From Emticicia fluvialis (GTDB lineage Bacteria > Bacteroidota > Bacteroidia > Cytophagales > Spirosomataceae), in the NCBI RefSeq assembly GCF_024793945.1, contig NZ_JANUSD010000004.1, forward strand, positions 62,001 through 126,000: a stretch of 64,000 bases of DNA, in the 5' to 3' direction. Under the pieces are notes generated by a model. The model had not been told where the DNA came from. It did not search any database and worked only from the letters and a program-made list of their open reading frames with translations. The position numbers and the translations under genes are program-made. How positions within the stretch are numbered: position 1 is the stretch's first letter; each line of letters starts with the position of its first letter. Of this stretch, positions 35,967 through 44,418 are shown in pieces.

Positions 35967-36759
35967 ATTGGTTATTTAATTTATGGATTCTTAAAAGATG
36001 AGGTTTAAATTGATTACAGGGTATGTTGTCAAAAGTGCTGATAACGGCCAGGCAGTATTTACTGATAGACCCCTGCCTTATTTGAGACTTTTTCATGATG
36101 TCAATAAACGCTGAACCTGTTGCCTTGTTTTGTTTTACCTCGGCGATAGCAATCTTGTCAAATGCGCTATGCCTGTCACCGGCCCGGAAACTTAAGTTCA
36201 GGTCAATTGTTAGTCGTTCCTGCGATTTTCTGCTCACCAGGGTTATACGGGTATAATCTACCCACACCATGCCTTTAAATGCTGTGGCCATCAGCGGGGT
36301 TGAGTGTTTAAGAAAGTTTGCCGATGTTTGGTCAATTTCAGCACCAATGGTTTCTTGCCTGATACGCGTCTTTATTGTTCTGCCTTTGTTGTTACGCAAT
36401 TTTATTTCAAAAAATTTCAGGTTTGAATCCACATAATTTCGCGACCTGATTTTGTATCTGTTTGCCCTGTTTTTAAGATGCGTGTTATACAATTGCAAAT
36501 CAGGCGTATCATAATACAGTGTTTCGTAATGGCACAATCTCTTGTTTTCTACTTCCAGAATCCGGTAATGGCTTTGAGCATCTGCTAAAATTTGCGGTAA
36601 AGCCTGCAGAGGTAGTATGTACTTTACATCTACGCGGTCCATCAGTTTTACGTTATCCATTTCCGCAAGCGTTATAGGCTCAAAGGTACTGGTCAGGTGT
36701 TCTACTTTCTGTAAGATGAAGTCCTGGCTTGTATATTGGCTTTTATTTTTGGGTAGCAT
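35932..36759 (-). CDS. VTC-domain polyphosphate polymerase
   Basis: 275 residues forming a single VTC catalytic tunnel fold, no signal peptide, so cytoplasmic. It would extend polyphosphate from ATP. Expected basic and acidic tunnel residues are visible: K46 (DRVDVKYILP), R105 and R107 (RYKIRSRNY), E118 and K120 (FFEIKLRNNKGRTIKTRIR), E207 and K209 (IAEVKQ) and K234 (GSISKYCLAV). Members without an SPX domain are usual in bacteria. It lies between the CotH gene, 84 bases upstream, and DUF4956. No ppk or ppx gene is near. Some members may transfer other nucleotidyl or phosphoryl groups. Confidence 0.88.
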   Translation of the reverse strand: MLPKNKSQYTSQDFILQKVEHLTSTFEPITLAEMDNVKLMDRVDVKYILPLQALPQILADAQSHYRILEVENKRLCHYETLYYDTPDLQLYNTHLKNRANRYKIRSRNYVDSNLKFFEIKLRNNKGRTIKTRIRQETIGAEIDQTSANFLKHSTPLMATAFKGMVWVDYTRITLVSRKSQERLTIDLNLSFRAGDRHSAFDKIAIAEVKQNKATGSAFIDIMKKSQIRQGSISKYCLAVISTFDNIPCNQFKPHLLRIHKLNNQYDIASGINQYA

Positions 36760-36806
36760 TGAAGTCAGAATGGTTTTAAGTTCTTTAAATTGCTATTCAG
36801 AATGTG

Positions 36807-36826
36807 GTATGCCCTTGAGGGCATAC
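36807..36826. repeat. Hairpin between the CotH and VTC genes
   Basis: GTATGCCC-TTGA-GGGCATAC, a perfect 8-base stem with a 4-base loop, in the 84-base gap of the operon. It has no U-run, so it is more likely an RNA processing or stability element than a terminator. Confidence 0.6.
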
Positions 36827-36843
36827 ACACCCTGGCGGCCGGG

Positions 36844-38295
36844 TTATTTAAGGTAAGCATTCACTGCCTCCGTTCTGCTGGCTACATGCTGTTTTAACTG
36901 GCTGACGGCAGAAGTAAACGCCGAGGCATTTGCAAGAAAAGTATATTTTGTCTGCTCGGGTTCAGCACCAATTACATAAGGCGCAATAAGGTTATAATGC
37001 TTGTCTATAATGGTGTTCATTTGCGCGCTGGTAAAGTAGGTAGACGCAAATTCTTTTACATAACTTTTGTATTTAGCCAGGTACACGGGGTCATCGGCCA
37101 GATAGCGTATAAGCGGCCAGTTATTGGCTACCTCTGTCATTTCTAATGATACCGCTCTACCGTTTGCGCCGCCACCTTGCTGGCTGCCGGCGCTGGTGGT
37201 CATAGATAAGTTAAAGTCCCACGGAATCCAGGTTACTTTTCCTGTACTGGCAGGTGTATACAGGTAATAATTGTGGGCCATTGCACCGTAGGCGTCCCAG
37301 TTCACAATTGTATTATTTATAGCCAGATACTTAAGGAAGTGGTCTACATTAAAACTTTTTTCAAGATTAGCCCGCCATTGTGCGGGGCTTGTGGTGCGGT
37401 CGGTGCTGTTTAATGCGCTTACTACATTTTTTACGTCTGTATAATCGGCTGCTTCCTCGTTATTTTTCTTTTCAAAACCAGACTGGCTAAAAGACTGGAA
37501 TGTTGATTCCGGCTTATAGATGTTCCCGCTTTCTTCTCCAAACTGATTGGCTATCATGGTGTCGTCAACTACCTCAATCATGGTATATACCCCGCAATAT
37601 TTCAGACCTTCGCCAAAGTTGATATAAACCTTGCAAAACGATGTTCGGGCTGCCGGAATACCGGCCGACCTGAATAGGTCTGAGACCAACTTATCGCGCA
37701 TTAATGAGCTGTCGTTATGCCCCGGCGCCATTGAAAGCTCTTTGAAACCATAAAACCGCTGGTTCTTTATTTCGGGGTAGTCGTCCTCAAACTCATCAAA
37801 TTGCAATTTGAACGGTAATTTGTATATGCCCTGCGACCACGCCTGCGACAAACTGCTATTACCCTTAAGCCTGAACCCAACCTTATACCATTCTTTTCCG
37901 TTATGTTTCAGCGCAACCGGAACGTAAATGGGGTCACCGGGTATAATGTCAAGCCCGCCTCCGCCATTACCACCTGGTGGCGCATTGCCTCCACCGGGCA
38001 TCTGGCCTCCGCCTGGTTGGCCGTTGCCGCCTGTACCAAAGTCTTTTCCTGCCTTTGCAACCATGTCTGTGCGTATTGCTGCCCAGTTCTCGGCAGTTAA
38101 TGTAATCTCAACGGTGTTAATTTTGTCTTGCGGAAACACTACCTCATAGTCTGGGCTTACTTTGTTGCCATGCGTTTCAGCGGTCCAGTCAATTAGTCCG
38201 GCCTTACTTGGATCAATGTCATCGGCTGATGTTTTGCATGAAACAGTTGCCCAGAGCAAAAAGCCCATGAGCAACCGTGTTATTTGCCTCTTCAT
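36844..38295 (-). CDS. CotH-family protein kinase-like lipoprotein
   Basis: 483 residues. The lipobox ATVSC (C20) directs it to the outer membrane or surface. The CotH domain opens at about 53 (VFPQDKINTVEITLTAENW) and has VGFRLKGNSSLSQAW, the catalytic region YCGVYTMIEVVDDTMIA and NNTIVNWDAYG followed by TWIPWDFNLSM with the metal-binding aspartate. CotH of Bacillus is an atypical kinase that phosphorylates spore-coat proteins. An insert of glycine and proline (87-114, encoded at 37954-38037) interrupts the N-terminal part. It is the first gene of an operon with VTC, DUF4956 and DUF2490 genes, so its phosphate donor may be polyphosphate-linked, which is speculation. Confidence 0.9.
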   Translation of the reverse strand: MKRQITRLLMGFLLWATVSCKTSADDIDPSKAGLIDWTAETHGNKVSPDYEVVFPQDKINTVEITLTAENWAAIRTDMVAKAGKDFGTGGNGQPGGGQMPGGGNAPPGGNGGGGLDIIPGDPIYVPVALKHNGKEWYKVGFRLKGNSSLSQAWSQGIYKLPFKLQFDEFEDDYPEIKNQRFYGFKELSMAPGHNDSSLMRDKLVSDLFRSAGIPAARTSFCKVYINFGEGLKYCGVYTMIEVVDDTMIANQFGEESGNIYKPESTFQSFSQSGFEKKNNEEAADYTDVKNVVSALNSTDRTTSPAQWRANLEKSFNVDHFLKYLAINNTIVNWDAYGAMAHNYYLYTPASTGKVTWIPWDFNLSMTTSAGSQQGGGANGRAVSLEMTEVANNWPLIRYLADDPVYLAKYKSYVKEFASTYFTSAQMNTIIDKHYNLIAPYVIGAEPEQTKYTFLANASAFTSAVSQLKQHVASRTEAVNAYLK

Positions 38296-38361
38296 ATTGG
38301 TGGTTCAATTATCTTTGTTTTTCATTGGCATAGACGCAGCGTGCATAGAATTGGAGACATT

Positions 38362-38388
38362 GTGTATAAAAGTGTAGTGAATGTGTAG
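38362..38388 (+). promoter_or_regulatory. GTGTAG repeats upstream of the CotH gene
   Basis: GTGTAT (38362-38367), GTGTAG (38372-38377) and GTGTAG (38383-38388) occur in one direction at spacings of 10 and 11 bases. They lie about 70-95 bases before the CotH start. The same hexamer occurs inverted at 38559-38564 and twice before the TonB-dependent receptor gene. They are candidate sites for the LytTR regulator encoded at 39752. Confidence 0.5.
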
Positions 38389-38558
38389 ACTGTATTAAAA
38401 AATTGTTAAATTTTTTGCACTTGTAGCTATCATAAAAGAAATAAACTTTTAGCCTTATACTGTTGTATAGGAGCCACCATCCACCTGTATTAATTAAGTT
38501 TCTTTAGCAGAATATTTTATTTTTAAGTGTATGTTCAATCAGTGGCTGGTTAAATTAT

Positions 38559-38564
38559 CTACAC
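38559..38564 (-). promoter_or_regulatory. Inverted CTACAC site upstream of the kinase gene
   Basis: The complement of GTGTAG, in the context ATCTACACAATC, 100 bases before the kinase start at 38664. The rest of the 368-base divergent region 38296-38663 holds no gene and no clear TAnnTTTG promoter. Confidence 0.35.
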
Positions 38565-38663
38565 AATCAGGTAGAATTTATACAAAGTCAACCATGTTCT
38601 CATTAAATTAAATCTTTTGTGAGTAGTTTTTGGTTTGAATTTCAATACCCACAATTAAAATCA

Positions 38664-39755
38664 ATGAATTTTCTTAAACGCTACTCCGTCTGGCTGCATA
38701 TTATAGGTTGGATTATCTTCATTATTATGCCTTTTCTAACTGCGCCCAGCGGTAACTTCGGTTTCTGGAAACAACCATATTTCAGGTCTTTTGCTTTATC
38801 GCAGCTGGTTAGCGATTGTATGCTGATAGCCGTATTCTATGTGAATCTGCACTTTTTAACCCCCAATCTGATTATCCGTAAAAACATACTGGCATTTGTT
38901 TTTGTGCTGGCCACTATATTTATTCTGATGCTGCTCCTGAATAAATTTACATTTGATACTTTCAGAAGACCTGATTTAGCCAGAATGTATCCAAAAGACT
39001 TTACCAGGTTCAGAAGAGATTTTCCGCCGCCGTTTCCATCTTTTATACCTTTTCCTTTGTTGTTCAGAACCGTGGCTTCTTTTTCGTTGGTTATTCTGGC
39101 CAGCTCATTGCTTGCGCTGATTAAAGAAAGGGGTATTCAGAAAGAAGAAAAACAGCAAATGGCACTTGAAAAAACAGCGGCCGAACTGGCAGTGCTAAAG
39201 TTGCAGATAAGCCCGCATTTTTTGTTCAACACCCTTAATAATATTCGCTGGCTGGCCAGGCAGAAATCAGATTCAACTGAAGATGCCGTTGTTAAACTTT
39301 CTCAATTGCTGAGGTACATGATATATCAGGCCAAGCAAGATAAAGTACCTCTAGAACAAGAAATCGAGCATCTGAAGAATTACATTGAATTGCAAAAAAT
39401 GCGGCTCTCTGAGCAAAATTCTGTCAGTTTTAATTTTAGTGGCGATATCAGCCGCTGGAGCATTGAGCCATTACTCTTTATTCCGTTTGTTGAGAACGCC
39501 TTTAAGTACGGGCTGCATAGCCAGCATGAAAGCCGGATAGAAATTAATCTTTCAACTGATAGCAATAGCCTGAGGTTTTTCGTGAAAAATCCAATATTTA
39601 CCAATAACTTTCCGGAAAGGGCAGAAGATTCAGGAATCGGCATTCAGAATGTTGAAAAGCGGCTGATGCTGCATTATCCTGACAGACATGAATTGAACAT
39701 CAGAAATATAGGAGGCTTTTTCAGTGTTGAACTAACCATTAATTTACTTGCATGA
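38664..39755 (+). CDS. LytS-type sensor histidine kinase (system 2)
   Basis: 363 residues from the ATG at 38664 (MNFLKRYSVWLHIIGWIIF). A GTG at 38619 would add 15 residues of no clear use. Four hydrophobic helices fill the first 155 residues, with an unusual proline-rich loop FPPPFPSFIPFP at 120-131. The phospho-acceptor is H185 in QISPHFLFNTLNNIRWL; the ATPase part has PFVENAFKYG and GIGIQNVEKRL. It overlaps the regulator gene by four bases (ATGA) and has the same domain plan as the kinase at 26433, though the sensing parts differ. Confidence 0.94.
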   Translation: MNFLKRYSVWLHIIGWIIFIIMPFLTAPSGNFGFWKQPYFRSFALSQLVSDCMLIAVFYVNLHFLTPNLIIRKNILAFVFVLATIFILMLLLNKFTFDTFRRPDLARMYPKDFTRFRRDFPPPFPSFIPFPLLFRTVASFSLVILASSLLALIKERGIQKEEKQQMALEKTAAELAVLKLQISPHFLFNTLNNIRWLARQKSDSTEDAVVKLSQLLRYMIYQAKQDKVPLEQEIEHLKNYIELQKMRLSEQNSVSFNFSGDISRWSIEPLLFIPFVENAFKYGLHSQHESRIEINLSTDSNSLRFFVKNPIFTNNFPERAEDSGIGIQNVEKRLMLHYPDRHELNIRNIGGFFSVELTINLLA

Positions 39756-40486
39756 GTACCTACCCATCGCGCGACAAAATCAGGTGCATAGCCATTGATG
39801 ATGAGCCTTTTGCACTGGAAATTATAGCTGATGACATCAGAAAGATTCCATTTCTCGATTTAAAGGCCGTATTCAGCAACGCGCTTGATGCAGCAGCATA
39901 TCTGGACGAAAATACGATTGACCTTATTTTTCTGGATATTCAGATGCCTACACTTACAGGAACACAGTTTTTAAGAAAACTGGCCGAGCCGCCTCTGGTA
40001 ATATTTACTACTGCTTATGAGCAATATGCACTGGAAGGATACGACCTTAACATTACAGATTATCTGTTGAAACCCATACCTTTTGAGCGTTTTTTGAGAG
40101 CAGCCAACAGGGCTTTCGAACTTTTTATGCTGAGAGCAAAAGGAGCCGATTCTTTACTGCCTGAAAACCGACAGTTTTTCTTTATACATTCAGAATACAA
40201 ACAGATTAAACTCTTTTATGACGACGTGCTTTATATTGAAGGTCTGAAGGATTACGTCAAAATATATGTCAGAGATACACCTAAGCCTTATTTAACGCGT
40301 TTAAATCTGAAAACGATAGAAAGTAAGCTGGCCGACAATCGCTTTTGCCGTGTGCATCAGTCGTTCATTGTGGCATTAGATAAAATTACTTCATTTCAGA
40401 AAACCAGGGTGTTAATTAACCGGCAGGAAATACCCATCGGCCGTACATTTCTGGAAGTTTTTAAGTCGAAATATAAAGAAATTTAG
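39752..40486 (+). CDS. LytTR-family response regulator (system 2)
   Basis: 244 residues. Receiver domain with D62 (FLDIQMP) as the phosphorylated residue, DDEP at 16-19 and K in YLLKPIPFERF. The LytTR domain starts near 140 (IHSEYKQIKLFYDDVLYIEG) and ends IPIGRTFLEVFKSKYKEI. It is translationally coupled to the kinase. Likely targets are the GTGTAG/CTACAC copies in the CotH and receptor control regions on both sides of this pair. Confidence 0.95.
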   Translation: MSTYPSRDKIRCIAIDDEPFALEIIADDIRKIPFLDLKAVFSNALDAAAYLDENTIDLIFLDIQMPTLTGTQFLRKLAEPPLVIFTTAYEQYALEGYDLNITDYLLKPIPFERFLRAANRAFELFMLRAKGADSLLPENRQFFFIHSEYKQIKLFYDDVLYIEGLKDYVKIYVRDTPKPYLTRLNLKTIESKLADNRFCRVHQSFIVALDKITSFQKTRVLINRQEIPIGRTFLEVFKSKYKEI

Positions 40487-40513
40487 ATGCTGTTTTCTGC
40501 TATATTTCATACA

Positions 40514-40541
40514 TCTACACATAAGCGTTAATTCTCTACAC
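40514..40541. promoter_or_regulatory. TCTACAC direct repeats before the TonB-dependent receptor
   Basis: TCTACAC at 40514-40520 and again at 40535-40541, in the same direction and exactly 21 bases apart, the spacing expected for a LytTR dimer. They lie 70-95 bases before the ATG at 40610. No standard -7 element follows. Confidence 0.55.
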
Positions 40542-40609
40542 TTGCAAACAGGCCGGCATCCCCTTAAGCAGCAGCCTCGTCATTGACTGTGAACAAATCC
40601 TATGCCTGT

Positions 40610-43363
40610 ATGTCAAATAAACATTTCCGTATTATTTTTCTTTTTATACTGATTGGCCTGACGGGGGAAAGCTTTGCCCAAAAGGCTATGAAACCCACAC
40701 CTGGTAACCCGCTTATAAAAGACGAGTTTTTCAATAACATACCGCTTGTAAATGTGCTTGCCGTTATGGAAAAAAAGTATCAGTTAAAAATAGACTATGA
40801 CAAAGAAGAAGTGAAACCTTACACTATTACCTACTGGTTTACCAACGAGACCTTTCTTGACGGTCTTAAAGCCGTTTTTAAGAAAGTGCCGCTTAAGTTT
40901 TATCTGGACGAAAACGATGTAATACACATAGCAGGTAAGAATAAAAAGATTGAAACCGTTGTTGACAGAAAATTTGACGGGCAACCAACCAGGGCTGATT
41001 TTACGCTCACGGGTAGAATTGTTGATGCTACCAGTGGAGAAAACCTCCCATTTGCCACGGTGGCTATTAAAGGCGCTAAGGCTGGCAGCCAGACAAATGT
41101 CGACGGGCACTTTACATTGCTAAAGGTGCCGTCAGACACGGTAACGCTGGAAGTAAGTTATGTTGGTTTTGTTACCAGATTATTTCATCTGAACCCCAAA
41201 TTAAATCTGGAAGACTTAAAAATTGAAATTGAACCTGCCATCGGCACCCTTGAAGAGGTTACTGTAATGGAGAAAAAAACGGAGGTACTTAAAGCAAATG
41301 AAATTGTCGGGATGATAAAAATGACACCCCGCAACATTGCCCGGCTACCCAATGTGGGCGAAAGAGACCCTTTCAGGGCATTTCAGCTCATGCCAGGCGT
41401 AAGTGCCTCAAATGAGTCGTCATCAGGCTTGTATGTAAGAGGTGGCACGCCCGACCAGACTCTGGTTTTATATGATGGCTTTACAGTATACCATGTCGAC
41501 CATCTTTTCGGATTTTTCTCAGCTTTTAACTACAATGCCATAAAAGACATTCAGCTTTACAAAGGGGGCTTTGATGCCCGGTTCGGCGGGCGCATCTCTG
41601 CAGTGGCTGAAATTACAGGAAAAGAAGGAAACAAAAAGGAATTTAATGCCGGAGTCGACTTAAGCCTGCTAAGTACAAACGCCTACATTGAAACCCCGCT
41701 TGGAGAAAAGTTTACATTTTTGGTTGCTGGCCGCCGGTCGTGGAAAGGGCCATTATATAAAAAGCTTTTTGAGCGTTTTACTTCAGAAAACAGCAATCAG
41801 AATCAACCCGCTACCGGTTTGCCGGGTGGAAGTGGCAGAAACCCCTTCGGTTCTTTTGGTCAGCAACAGGTAGCCAGCTCGTATTTTTATGATTTAAACT
41901 CGAAACTCACTTACCGCCCAACCAAAAACGATATTGTGTCGCTGAGCCTTTATAACGGAACCGATAATATGGATAATTCCAGCAGCTCAAGCCTGACAGG
42001 TTTTGGCAGGCCGGGTGGCGGCTTTGGCGGTGGCCGTGGCTTTAATACAGCCACCAATGATGTTTCAAACTGGGGTAATCTGGGTGGAAGCCTGAAGTGG
42101 TCTAGGCAATGGGGTGACAAGTTTTACAGCAATGCTTTAATAAGTTATTCTAATTATTACAGTAACCGCGATAACAGCCGCCTGATGACCATAACCAGAG
42201 ACAGTGTAAACCGGGATGTACGTATAGGCCAGATAGAAGACAACAATTTGTCTGACGTAACAGCCAAAATGGATTTTGAATGGAAACTTCTTCCCAATAA
42301 TCAGCTTGATTTCGGATGGCAGGCTACCCGCAATAACATTAAATATACATACAGCCAGAATGACACCATCAAGGTGTTAGACAGAAACGATACAGGCAGT
42401 ACTTACACCGCTTATGTGCAAGACCAGATAAAGATTTTTGGTTCGCGCTTGCATATCAATCCGGGTATTAGAATGACCTATTTTGATGTAACTCAAAAAA
42501 ACTATTTTGAGCCCAGACTCTCAGCTAATTTTAACGTAACCCAAAAACTGAAACTTAAAGGAGCAGCCGGTATTTATTACCAGTTTGTGAAGCAGATTAA
42601 CCGCGAGGATATTTCACAGGGTAACCGGAATTTCTGGGTGTTGTCTAATTCTTCAACACTTCCGGTTACCCGCTCCAAACATTTAATTCTGGGAGGTAGC
42701 TATGAAACGTCAGACTACCTCATCGATGTAGAGTTCTATCAGAAAAAAAGTACCGATGTTACAGAATATACACTAAGGTTTGTACCGCAGCTTAACCGCA
42801 TGTTGGCAGCCAGTGAAACATTCTTTAACGGCGACGAAACCATTAATGGTGTGGATGTACTGATTCAGAAGAAATTTGGTGATTTTAATGGCTGGATTGG
42901 CTACACCCTGGCCGAGGCAAAGCGCAAAATTTCGGCTTTCTCAGATAAACCGTACTATTCAGATCAGGACGTACGCCATCAGTTCAAGATAGTGGGTTCT
43001 TATAAATACAAAAAGTGGGATTTTGCTGCAACCTGGATTTACTCTACCGGCAGGCCATATACCTCTATACTTGGGGCATATCAGGTTACTCTTCTTGATG
43101 GCACCGTCAGAAACTTTACGAATCCGTCAGATAAAAACGCCAACCGGTTTCCTGCGTATCACCGCATGGATGTATCGGCCACTTACAATTTTAGCCCGAG
43201 GTTTAACGTAGGGTTCTCGGTTTTCAATCTGTATAACCGAACCAATGTCTGGTATAAGCGATTCCAGGTTATTACTGACGACGACCTGACGATTCTTCAG
43301 ACCACCAATGTAAATTATCTGGGTTTTACGCCTAATGTCACCATAACCTGGAAACTTAAATGA
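40610..43363 (+). CDS. TonB-dependent receptor with STN-like and carboxypeptidase-like domains
   Basis: 917 residues from the ATG at 40610 (MSNKHFRIIFLFILIGLTG), signal cleaved after ESFAQ. An STN-like domain (about 35-105) suggests signal input to a membrane partner; a carboxypeptidase-regulatory-like domain follows (FTLTGRIVDATSGENLPFAT). The plug has GLYVRGGTPDQTLVLYDGF and QLYKGGFDARFGGRISAVA, and the barrel ends NVTITWKLK. Glycine-rich loops occur at nucleotides 41815-41870 and 42001-42048, probably outside the cell. It overlaps the DUF4249 gene by four bases. The ligand is unknown; context suggests a phosphate, polymer or protein-derived substrate linked to the CotH-VTC operon. Confidence 0.9.
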   Translation: MSNKHFRIIFLFILIGLTGESFAQKAMKPTPGNPLIKDEFFNNIPLVNVLAVMEKKYQLKIDYDKEEVKPYTITYWFTNETFLDGLKAVFKKVPLKFYLDENDVIHIAGKNKKIETVVDRKFDGQPTRADFTLTGRIVDATSGENLPFATVAIKGAKAGSQTNVDGHFTLLKVPSDTVTLEVSYVGFVTRLFHLNPKLNLEDLKIEIEPAIGTLEEVTVMEKKTEVLKANEIVGMIKMTPRNIARLPNVGERDPFRAFQLMPGVSASNESSSGLYVRGGTPDQTLVLYDGFTVYHVDHLFGFFSAFNYNAIKDIQLYKGGFDARFGGRISAVAEITGKEGNKKEFNAGVDLSLLSTNAYIETPLGEKFTFLVAGRRSWKGPLYKKLFERFTSENSNQNQPATGLPGGSGRNPFGSFGQQQVASSYFYDLNSKLTYRPTKNDIVSLSLYNGTDNMDNSSSSSLTGFGRPGGGFGGGRGFNTATNDVSNWGNLGGSLKWSRQWGDKFYSNALISYSNYYSNRDNSRLMTITRDSVNRDVRIGQIEDNNLSDVTAKMDFEWKLLPNNQLDFGWQATRNNIKYTYSQNDTIKVLDRNDTGSTYTAYVQDQIKIFGSRLHINPGIRMTYFDVTQKNYFEPRLSANFNVTQKLKLKGAAGIYYQFVKQINREDISQGNRNFWVLSNSSTLPVTRSKHLILGGSYETSDYLIDVEFYQKKSTDVTEYTLRFVPQLNRMLAASETFFNGDETINGVDVLIQKKFGDFNGWIGYTLAEAKRKISAFSDKPYYSDQDVRHQFKIVGSYKYKKWDFAATWIYSTGRPYTSILGAYQVTLLDGTVRNFTNPSDKNANRFPAYHRMDVSATYNFSPRFNVGFSVFNLYNRTNVWYKRFQVITDDDLTILQTTNVNYLGFTPNVTITWKLK

Positions 43364-44226
43364 GAAACACAAAGATGAAAAAGATATACCAATTAATAGT
43401 GTTTACTACACTGCTTACCACCGTAGTAAGTTGCACCGACACCAATACTGTTGTAAACCCCGGCGAAAAACCAATTGTAGAGGCTTATCTGGCACCGGGA
43501 CATCGGGTAAGCATGAAAGTATATACCGAGATTCCGTATGCCGAGACCTCTGAGGGTGTCTCGGAGCCTATCAATGACCTAAGCATCAAAATTACAGGTA
43601 GTAACGGGAAGGTCTTTATACTTAAATCAGAAGGCAATGGGGTGTACACCTCCGCAGACAATGAATTAATTCAAGAACCCCCCGTTAAGTATAAAATGGA
43701 GTTTGATTACAAGGGCAGAACAATAAGTGCAGAAACAGACATACCCGAAAAGCCGGTTGGGATGGCTATCAGTACAAATGAAATTTCCAGAACGCAGATA
43801 AACTTATCTGGTGGTGGGTTCCCCGGCGGCGGTGGCTTGGGCGGTGGTTTTAATAACACACCTATAGAGTTATCATGGAGCAACCCCGATAACGTTTATC
43901 ATTTTATTGCTCTGGAAAACACCGAAACTGAGCCCGTTCAAATTATTATTCCGCCGTCCGGGTCAGAGTTTTCGACTATCCGTTTTAGAATTTCAAATGA
44001 ACCAGTCCTGGGCACCCATAGCAATATTCAGCCCCAGAGCCTCGAGTACTTCGGCAATTATGATGTAATACTTTACCGTATCAATCCAGATTATTCGGCT
44101 TTGTACCAATCAAGCGGAACAACCACTCAGAACCTGAGCACACCGCCTTCAAGTATTACCAACGGGCTGGGCGTATTTACCGGTATAAATGCCGACACCC
44201 TTAAGTTATTAGTAAAGAAGAATTAA
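43360..44226 (+). CDS. DUF4249 lipoprotein
   Basis: 288 residues. The lipobox is TTVVSC. The mature part opens with the typical NPGEKPIVEAYLAPGHRVSM of DUF4249, a beta-sandwich that accompanies TonB-dependent receptors of this kind. A glycine-rich insert, LSGGGFPGGGGLGGGF at about 148-165 (nucleotides 43801-43857), interrupts the domain. An ATG at 43360 overlaps the receptor stop; another ATG at 43375 (MKKIYQLI) would give a more usual signal peptide and may be the real start. It is probably a surface lid or ligand-binding partner of the receptor. Confidence 0.87.
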   Translation: MRNTKMKKIYQLIVFTTLLTTVVSCTDTNTVVNPGEKPIVEAYLAPGHRVSMKVYTEIPYAETSEGVSEPINDLSIKITGSNGKVFILKSEGNGVYTSADNELIQEPPVKYKMEFDYKGRTISAETDIPEKPVGMAISTNEISRTQINLSGGGFPGGGGLGGGFNNTPIELSWSNPDNVYHFIALENTETEPVQIIIPPSGSEFSTIRFRISNEPVLGTHSNIQPQSLEYFGNYDVILYRINPDYSALYQSSGTTTQNLSTPPSSITNGLGVFTGINADTLKLLVKKN

Positions 44227-44252
44227 AATGGTTACAGGTTAGATAGTCTATG

Positions 44253-44290
44253 AAAGGGTTGGCATTGGTTTTGCCAGCCCTTTATTTTAT
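44253..44290 (+). terminator. Terminator after the receptor-DUF4249 genes
   Basis: An 11-base stem (44253-44263 with 44273-44283, one U.G pair), 9-base loop and TTTATTTTAT tail. Confidence 0.8.
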
Positions 44291-44418
44291 GTTATTGTTA
44301 AGCAATTACTATTTTGGGTTGGTTTGTTGCCTTTTCTGAAAATCTATTATTTACTTTGCGCTGTCAGATATACAATTTCTGAAACATTCAATTTTCAACA
44401 AAACCAACACCATTAACT

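Noticed and set aside
41001..41260. Similarity of the carboxypeptidase-like front domains of the three TonB-dependent receptors, as a sign of recent duplication
   Set aside because: The rest of the proteins differ widely in length and motifs; the shared front domain is a general feature of Bacteroidota receptors.
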